From: Diphasiastrum complanatum
Lineage: Eukaryota; Streptophyta; Lycopodiopsida; Lycopodiales; Lycopodiaceae
Length of the DNA: 64,000 nucleotides
Assembly: GCA_029204225.1 (NCBI GenBank)
Contig: CM055113.1
Location: forward strand, 9,944,364 to 10,008,363
Reading direction: 5' to 3'
Under the pieces are notes generated by a model. That model ran no database searches, was not told the origin of the DNA, and saw only the letters and a list, made by a program, of their open reading frames with translations. Positions 57,856 through 64,000 of the stretch are shown here, one piece after another. The translations under genes were made by a program, and so were the position numbers. The stretch's first letter is position 1, and every line of letters begins with the position of its first letter.

Positions 57856-59037
57856 ATGGATCCATCTTCTGTAATCGAGAGACTCAATGGAAAGAACTAT
57901 CATCTCTGGAAGTTCAAAATGAAGCTCATGCTATTAGCCAAGGAATTGTGGGATGTTGTTGACGTCACAGAAGACAAGCCAGAAGGTGATGCAACCATTA
58001 TCACCAAATGGAGACTAAGAGATGGCAAGGCATTTGCCATGATTACTCTCAATATCAAGGATACACAGATAATTCACATACAAAATGCTCAGACAGCCAA
58101 GGAAGCATGGGACATCCTAGCAATCCTGTATAATATCAGGGATGTTACTTCCAAGTTATACTTGAGGAAGAAATTCTTCAACTTGAAGATGTTTGAAGCA
58201 GAAAGTGTTACAAGTTACATTAACACTTTCAAAAATCTTATGGAGCAAATGGCTACAATTGGCTCAGTCATTGAAGATTCTGATGTTGTTATGACTCTAT
58301 TATTGAGTCTTCCTGAAGCCTATGAAAATTGGGTTATGATAAATTTGACCCAAGAGCAAATTACTCTGTCAAAAGCAATTTCAATGCTTCTACAAGAGGA
58401 AATCAAAAAATCTGCATCCTCCTTAGACTCAGGGTCGGATCCTCAAGATCTATACTCAAAAAATCAGAAGTTTAGATCCAAAAAGAAGAGCAATATGTGT
58501 GTAGGGTCAAATTTTGGCTCTAGGTCGAATTCCAACACTTCATCCTTCCAACCAGAGCAGAAATTATTCTACAGATACTGCAAGAGAACTGGACATGAAA
58601 TTAAAGACTGCAAAACTTTAAAATTTAACAATGAGAAGAAGAAGCAGTTCCAACAACAAGCAAATTCTGCTCCAACCAGTTTTTCGACCCAGCAACAAGA
58701 GGAAGATGAAGCAGCTTTTATGACCAAGGTCAGAGAACAACATGATATCGATTCCTGGTATCTTGATTCGGGAGCAACACAACACATGACTCACCATCAT
58801 GACTGGTTCAAAGATTATAAATCTTCCACCCACTCACGAGTTGTACAACTTGGAGACAACTCATCACATTCGATCCAGGATGAAGGAACAGTCAGGGTCG
58901 AATTTCAGAAAGGTGAAGTCAAGCTGCTCTCCAACATTCTCCACGTACCAAATCTGACCAAGAATATGCTCTCAGCTAGCAGAATCACTGATGGAAGATG
59001 TAAGTCTCATGGTGGTAGTGAGATTTCCTCAGTTTGA
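57856..59037 (+). CDS. Cop6 gag-protease, open frame of 393 codons, truncated
   Basis: The ATG is 130 bases after the primer site. The order is gag N-terminus (LNGKNYHLWKFKMKLML), capsid (AKEAWDILAILYN, SVTSYINTFKNLMEQM, LLLSLPEAYENW), a Ser/Lys-rich linker, zinc knuckle YRYCKRTGHEIKDC (first Cys now Tyr) at residues about 236-249, and protease DSWYLDSGATQHM with catalytic D-S-G, then ILHVPNLTKNMLSASRIT. At about codon 377 the match to copia ends abruptly and 16 unrelated codons lead to TGA. It is the least decayed copia gene here, yet integrase and RT are missing. Confidence 0.85.
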   Translation: MDPSSVIERLNGKNYHLWKFKMKLMLLAKELWDVVDVTEDKPEGDATIITKWRLRDGKAFAMITLNIKDTQIIHIQNAQTAKEAWDILAILYNIRDVTSKLYLRKKFFNLKMFEAESVTSYINTFKNLMEQMATIGSVIEDSDVVMTLLLSLPEAYENWVMINLTQEQITLSKAISMLLQEEIKKSASSLDSGSDPQDLYSKNQKFRSKKKSNMCVGSNFGSRSNSNTSSFQPEQKLFYRYCKRTGHEIKDCKTLKFNNEKKKQFQQQANSAPTSFSTQQQEEDEAAFMTKVREQHDIDSWYLDSGATQHMTHHHDWFKDYKSSTHSRVVQLGDNSSHSIQDEGTVRVEFQKGEVKLLSNILHVPNLTKNMLSASRITDGRCKSHGGSEISSV

Positions 59038-59040
59038 GCC

Positions 59041-59760
59041 ATGTCGCTCATGTGATCCACTTGTGTTTCAAGTTGGATGGGGATGAGTCAGTTGGTCGAG
59101 AGTGTGATAAACTCTCTGTATGAGCATTGTGTATGCATGATACTTTGTGAGTCAAACTTGGTGGTTTGTTGGTGTGCTTGAGTATGAGTCAAGTACAGGG
59201 TAGCATGGATATGCATAACATCTTTTGGACACTCCAGACATTGCTACAGTTTGTAATTATTTACTCATATCACATTTGAGCTTAAGGGAGAGAGTTGAAA
59301 ATCAGGTTCAGTCTGATTTCAGTTGTATATGCTTTAAATGTGATATTGTAATTAGTGTACAGTTAATTGAATTTATTGTATTTGGTTGTGATTGGGATGT
59401 GACCCATCATTGACTTATCAATCGGGCACTTGTCCTGTAGCCGACTACTTGGGTTAGTTGAGTAGCCACACGTAGGAAAATTAGATTGTATAGTGGTTTT
59501 GGGTTTTGTTGTGTTATACTCGAGGGCATGTCTCGAGTTTGTCAGTTATTTAGGCCATATTGGGCCTTACTCTAGTTTGGCAGGTGGTAGGCTAGTTTAG
59601 TGACACATGTTGAGCCTATGCAGTTTGGGACTTTTCCTATATGTATAGTGTTTTCTTGTAATCTATAAACTTTTGTTGTGCCATCTTTGAGAGCTTGTGA
59701 GGAGTGGCTATGGTGATTGATTGATGTGATCTGCATACTGCACTAGATTCTATCGAAATT
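59041..59760 (+). repeat. Possible 3' end and LTR of another element
   Basis: A purine run CTTAAGGGAGAGAG (59281-59294) followed by TGAAAATCAGG looks like a polypurine tract and LTR start. GTATAGTG...CTTGTAATCTATAAAC near 59640-59670 resembles a U3-R region. No coding domain precedes it, and the LTR end is unknown. Confidence 0.35.
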
Positions 59761-61544
59761 TCAACTATAGGATGCCATGTAAGAAACAAATGTCATTGAT
59801 TGTCTTGGTGCTCTTGTTTAAATTGATTTGCTAAGCTAGGACATGGAACCCTTCCTTCCTCACCTTGAACCATTATAGATAAACATAATGTCTCCACCCT
59901 TCCCACTTTGATTCTTTGCCTTGCATATTGGCTCTAAGTCCTATTGGACCTCTTTGTTAGGCGCTTTAGAAGTTCAAGTGGCAAGGAGGCAAAAGCCTTT
60001 GAAGTGGGACAATTGCATCATCCTTTCAACTCTTCAAAATGGGTGACTTACAAATTAAAAACTGGACTACAAAACCTTCCCTTTCCTCAGTAAAAAGGTT
60101 ACAAAATGGCATCACCTAGATGAACTTTGAAAAACTCTTCTCTTGGATTTCATGTCACCCTATGCTGGTGGAACAACTCCTAGATGCTCCCTTTTTAGTC
60201 TCTCCCTCTACAATGATGGCCCCTGCAAATCTGAAGGTCGTTTCACAATTAAGAGTCTAGCCTCCAATTTTTTTGCTTACTTCACAAATATGATTGGGAA
60301 GCCTCCCTTAGTATGCCCCTAGAAGAGCATATGTTTCTCGAGAATCATTCGCTCCCTAGACAAGAACATCTCTTCCATCTAACCTAGAGTAGTGTCCTTA
60401 CTCATCAAGGAATGCCTTGTCTCCCCCAAGTACTTCTTGGTTTAAGACATACCCTCCCTTACCACAAAGAAACCTTGTTATTTAGCAAAGTTCCACTAGT
60501 TTCGAACAAATACACCCATGCTTCCTCTCCCCTTATCCTAGCAACATGCAATCTACAAGAGACATTGCCACCCATTCCTTTAAGGACATACACCTTAAAA
60601 CTCATGCTCTCATCTTCCATTTCCTCAACACCATGCGGTCCTATAGACTCAGACCCCACTAAGAAGAAAAGACTAAAAAATATCTAGAAAATTCCCTTCA
60701 CCAAATACCATATGTTCTATACTATTTTTTTCACTAATTCTCCTCCCCGAAAGTCCAAGTTGCCTTTCAAAAAGAACCAATTTTACTCATTTGTATTACA
60801 AAATACAAAACCCCCTTGCATCTTTTCTTTAACTCCAAAATTCACTTTTTTTATTATCACCAACTTTAAGCTACCTCTCTCTCCCCAATCATTTTGTTGT
60901 TGGGTGACCCCTTTGAAAGATGATCACTCTCTTTTTTGGGTTTAGTGCTTTTATTGTTGTGGGATATATGGAAAGCCAAAAACCACTTTATCTTACTAGG
61001 CAAGTCATTAATATCTAGATTCTAGGTAGTATACAAAATTCCAATACTAAATTTTGCTATAATATTGAATTCCTTTTGCAAGGTATGTCTCTTTTCATTA
61101 GCGGACCCACCCTTTATTTTTGCATATTCATAGTTTTCTATGGGAGATACTAATCACTTAGCATGCATTCACTATGGCGGCTTCCATTAGGATGGGTAAC
61201 ATCACCTCATCCTCTTTTGTTGTACAACTTATATTCATTAATGAGGGCATAATAGTGGTTGTTTCTTGCAAAATTCCAAGAGAGCTTTACTTTTCAAGTG
61301 TCTTGCCAAAGACAAAGTGTAATTTTTATTCCCATGGATGTATAGCAACCTTTGATTTTACACATTTTACAAGCCATTTAGGGTTCAAGCTCATATTACT
61401 CAATTATTTTTTTCCAATTTAAATGGGAATTTTGTGATACTCTTAACGCATCAATTTTTGTCCAATTTTTGTCCAATTTCAATGGGAACTTGGATTTGTC
61501 TATTAGTACATAGACTACAAGGAGGAGGACTCCATAGGTTAATT
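59761..61544. other. Unassigned region, possible LINE 3' relic
   Basis: Near 60950-61000 a plus frame reads WDIWKAKNHFIL, which recalls the W.IWKARN motif near the end of plant L1-type ORF2 proteins. Nothing else in the region confirms this. A Pro/Thr-rich short frame at 60412-60687 has no known motif. Confidence 0.3.
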
Positions 61545-62000
61545 TATTGAATTTGCATGATATTATAAGATGTCCTCCAACAAGTGGTACATTCGTACAA
61601 GAGAGAAGAAGTGATGAGTGTTGGTAAAGACAACTTTTTCTCATTGGTGAGGACCACCTTTTCTATGTGAGGTTTGTAGTTTCGACCACATAGAATCTCA
61701 CAAAGAGGACATCCAATAATGGACCACATTGAGGACATCCAAGATGAATCTCATTCGCTCTAAAGGAAAAGAAAAGAAAAGGTGATGTTTGGTGAGGACC
61801 TTCTTGCCTCTTTGTGAGGTTTTGGATTAGACTCCACTAGATGCACAAAGAGGATGTCCAATAATGGAAGACGATGAGGTCCACAACTCCTCTCTAAAGG
61901 CAAAACGAAGAAAGGTGGTGTATTAGCAAAGATCTTCTTACTCTACGTCAACTCCACTAAATGCACAAGAGTACATCCGTCAATGGACCACATTTGCTAT
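61545..62000. repeat. Minisatellite, 3-4 diverged units of about 130 bp
   Basis: Units share TGGTGAGGACC.CCTT, TGTGAGGTTT, CACAAAGAGGA.[A/G]TCCAATAATGGA and CTCTAAAGG.AAA..AAG. The third unit has decayed further (GTACATCCGTCAATGGACCACAT). Confidence 0.75.
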
Positions 62001-63281
62001 ATGCTTAGTGCATTTGAGCAAAAGTGAGAGAGATGGCAAAAGTGGGAATATTGTGAAATGGCATATACAAATTTTTGGTATTAATGATGTATTTTCACTT
62101 TACCCGTGGAAAAAAAATCTAGAAAGTGTGTTGTGACAAATCGTTGTTGATCTTCGTGACAAAGGGAGGAGGGCGGGTTGCATACTGTGTGACCAATGAC
62201 AAGAATCTTCGTTTCTTGGGCTCAGGCCCACTTTTGTCACCTTGCGACGGGGGGGGGGGGGGGGGGGTGGTTCCTAACAAATGCAAATGCAGCCTTTTTT
62301 TTAATTTTGAGCAAAGCAAGCCCATAAATCAACGTGACCCTCCTTCCCTTTGGGCCAATGGGATGGGGCCCCCTTCCGACCAATGAAGCCACTTATGCCA
62401 GTTGTCGGGCCCAGACTCCAGACATCGGGACAAAAGATAACGGAATATTCGATGTAGCCCGAATCTCTGGTAGGTCGAGGAGTTTGATACCGGCGTCAGG
62501 CAAAGGAGAGGGAGAGAGAGGACAAGAAGGAAGTAGAAAAAAAGGCGGATGGATGGAGCTGGGATGGAGCTGGGTTGGATGGATGCATGTTTTTTGGTAT
62601 TCAGAAGCTGCAGTATAGTGTGAGAAGCTTAGGCGGAGTTTAACTTTTGGTGGGGTTTTTGTTTCTGTTAATTTGGGCATTTGCTTTGATCTGCTGAGGG
62701 AGCTCGGGAAGCTCCTTGTATCATCACTCTCTGCTCTTCCTCTCATGAGTGCTATAAGCTTTTTTGTTTTCCCTTCATCTCAAGCAGCGCTTGTCTTGGG
62801 AAGCTGTTTCACCTAAATGGCATTCTTGTCTCATCTGCTTCTTCGCATGTCTCTAGCATTTCAGTAGCTGACGCGGGCTTTTTCTGAGAAAGGAACATTT
62901 GTTGTTAAACTGATCGCTTTTCGAGTGCTTCAGCTGAAATAATAAACATTTTCTTTCTGTATTTTTTGTTGTCTCTTTTTCCAAGAGCACAGGTTTGTAC
63001 GCTTTATGCTCAATTCCCTTGCGTCCTATGTTATAGCCTCACTTCATTTAGCACAAAATCAAGTCTACTGTTCGCAGAAGTGACGAAATCTCTTGGTGGG
63101 CAGATGCTTTCTCTGCCAATTTCTGAAATTTACCAGCCACAGCACTTTTGCCTAGTAACCCAGGACAAATTTGGAGTGGCAAGTTTGAGGTGAAGTGACA
63201 GACAGCAAGCGATGAGGCTCTTTTGATGCCACTTAATTTTGGGACGAGCAGCTCCAGGCTGCTGGGATAATAGCAGTCGTT
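62001..63281 (+). promoter_or_regulatory. Upstream and 5' leader region of the response-regulator gene
   Basis: A 19-base G run lies at 62249-62267. From 62500 on, purine-rich (GGAGAGGGAGAGAG) and then CT-rich leader-like sequence appears, without repeats from the retroelements to the left. No TATA box or start site can be chosen. A leader intron is possible, since GT/AG pairs are plentiful. Confidence 0.35.
62249..62267. repeat. Poly-G run (19 G)
   Basis: Uninterrupted G19 preceded by GCGAC. Such runs are prone to sequencing error, so the length may be wrong. Confidence 0.9.
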
Positions 63282-63399
63282 ATGGTGATGGAATCTCCCA
63301 AGGAGCACTTTCCGGCGGGTTTAAAAGTACTGGTGGTCGACGACGATCCAACTTGTCTGTTTCACCTAGACGCGATGCTTCGTCGCTGCTCTTACAGTG
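63282..63399 (+). CDS. Type-B response regulator, exon 1 (gene continues past window)
   Basis: The frame starts [15 protein letters not shown] and reads [20 protein letters not shown], ending CSYS before a GTAAAT splice donor at 63400. This is the N-terminal half of the first beta strand and helix of a receiver domain. The acidic D-D-D triplet binds Mg2+ beside the later phospho-acceptor Asp. [17 protein letters not shown] is the hallmark of plant type-B ARR transcription factors, which take phosphate from the cytokinin His-kinase relay and carry a GARP DNA-binding domain further on. Exon 1 ending after C-x-Y in phase 1 fits that family. A second Met (63288) could be the start. The acceptor Asp, Lys and GARP domain lie outside the visible part. 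Confidence 0.8.
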
Positions 63400-64000
63400 G
63401 TAAATATAATATCCTGTTCACATTTGTTTTTGGAATGGCATACGAATTAATTTTTTTGGCATTTAGTTTTTGAATGGCTTTTTAACGAAGTGTAGATCTA
63501 GGTCCACAGTAGCTGTGAATAGAATCCTTCGAGAACATAACATTGCTGCTCTTGGTATATATGGTTACTGTCTGGACTAAAGCAGTATTTGCTATGTTAT
63601 TTTGTAGCATTAGCCTTAAGTTGCATGACAGTAGAGGATCGACAACAAAAGCTCTATACTATCACCCACTTCATTTACGATGTTCTGGATTGGCTTTGTT
63701 GGTTGTTAGGTTGCCATCCAAAGTTTCTTTGGTCGCAAGTTCGAGCCTCCCCTTGGAAACCAAGAAGCATTTACGATGTTCTGGGAAAGAGCAGCTACTT
63801 GCTTGTGCTTTGTAAAACCTGCTTCTATTTTTTGTTTGAAAGAAATACGTGAGAATGCTTTCATTAGAAGGGAGATAATACTACTAGTATCTCTGCACAT
63901 CATAATAGGTAAACTGAATAAGTGTTCATTCCCTTCTTCATTGAATACAAAGCAGGAAAGAGAGAAGCATAGAACGGCCTCTGTTAATATTCTCGTTGGT
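63400..64000 (+). other. First intron of the response-regulator gene (presumed)
   Basis: No convincing second exon is seen. CATTTACGATGTTCTGG is repeated at 63675 and 63767. A frame at 63589-63852 is open but matches no receiver-domain segment. The intron is therefore presumed to run off the window. Confidence 0.5.

Noticed and set aside
63493-63570. Second exon of the response regulator (VAVNRILREHN-like reading)
   Set aside because: It needs a weak splice acceptor, lacks the expected V-T-x-C start and phospho-acceptor region, and meets a stop soon after.

Overview
This window looks like nuclear DNA of a land plant with a large, repeat-rich genome, perhaps a gymnosperm. The species cannot be fixed from the sequence. 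Plant markers are many decayed Ty1/copia and Ty3/gypsy LTR retrotransposons primed by initiator-tRNA-Met (TGGTATCAGAGC), a first exon of a type-B (cytokinin-type) response regulator at the right edge, and a telo-box in front of a two-exon gene. About four fifths of the window is retroelement or unassigned AT-rich spacer. Only two host genes can be defended: an unrecognised two-exon gene (26111-27425) and the response-regulator exon (63282-63399). Coding domains of the transposons are almost all broken, often with G-to-A/C-to-T type changes such as Cys to Tyr in zinc knuckles, as expected of old methylated copies.

Layout. 1-3.3 kb: copia element Cop1 with its 3' LTR. 3.3-3.5 kb: a tRNA-derived SINE-like unit. 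3.69-10.09 kb: a Ty3/gypsy integrase remnant split by copia element Cop2 (3891-9915), whose right LTR is a 1.25 kb palindrome. 10.1-11.6 kb: a second palindrome, made of two head-to-head LTR/primer-site regions. 11.8-12.0 kb: gypsy RT relic on the minus strand. 13.1-19.5 kb: copia Cop3 (RT-RNase H plus 3' LTR), with a coding-free LTR element, N1 (14990-18633), inserted in that LTR. 19.7-21.6 kb: minus-strand copia gag and 5' LTR. 22.4-23.4 kb: minus-strand truncated copy of the Cop3 LTR, which preserves the empty N1 site. 23.4-25.1 kb: GC-richer non-LTR reverse-transcriptase pseudogene. 26.1-27.4 kb: unknown host gene. 28.3-29.9 kb: diverged tandem duplication. 30.2-34.4 kb: minus-strand gag-only LTR element. 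34.4-37.2 kb: copia Cop4 with integrase deleted. 37.4-41.7 kb: unit flanked by direct repeats, holding decayed minus-strand ORFs of unknown function and a long GA microsatellite. 42.9-43.3 kb: transposase-like fragment and a 57-bp in-frame duplication. 43.5-45.3 kb: minus-strand LTR element with a GC-rich leader. 45.3-46.4 kb: gypsy protease. 46.7-47.4 and 56.2-56.9 kb: two copies of one solo-LTR-like repeat. 47.4-50.5 kb: copia Cop5. 50.5-51.2 kb: minus-strand gypsy gag. 51.2-56.2 kb: mostly unassigned AT-rich DNA. 57.0-59.0 kb: copia Cop6 with an open gag-protease frame. 59-62 kb: LTR/LINE relics and a minisatellite. 62.0-64.0 kb: upstream region and first exon of the response regulator.

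How the parts relate. The elements form nested layers. The gypsy integrase is older than Cop2, and Cop3 is older than N1. N1 has no genes and must have used proteins from another element; its LTR ends (TGTTGGA...CCGACA) match those of Cop6. The most unusual signals are the two large palindromes, the N1 element with LTR arrays of 8 versus 6 units, the 37-42 kb unit with its unrecognised ORF, and the unrecognised two-exon gene.
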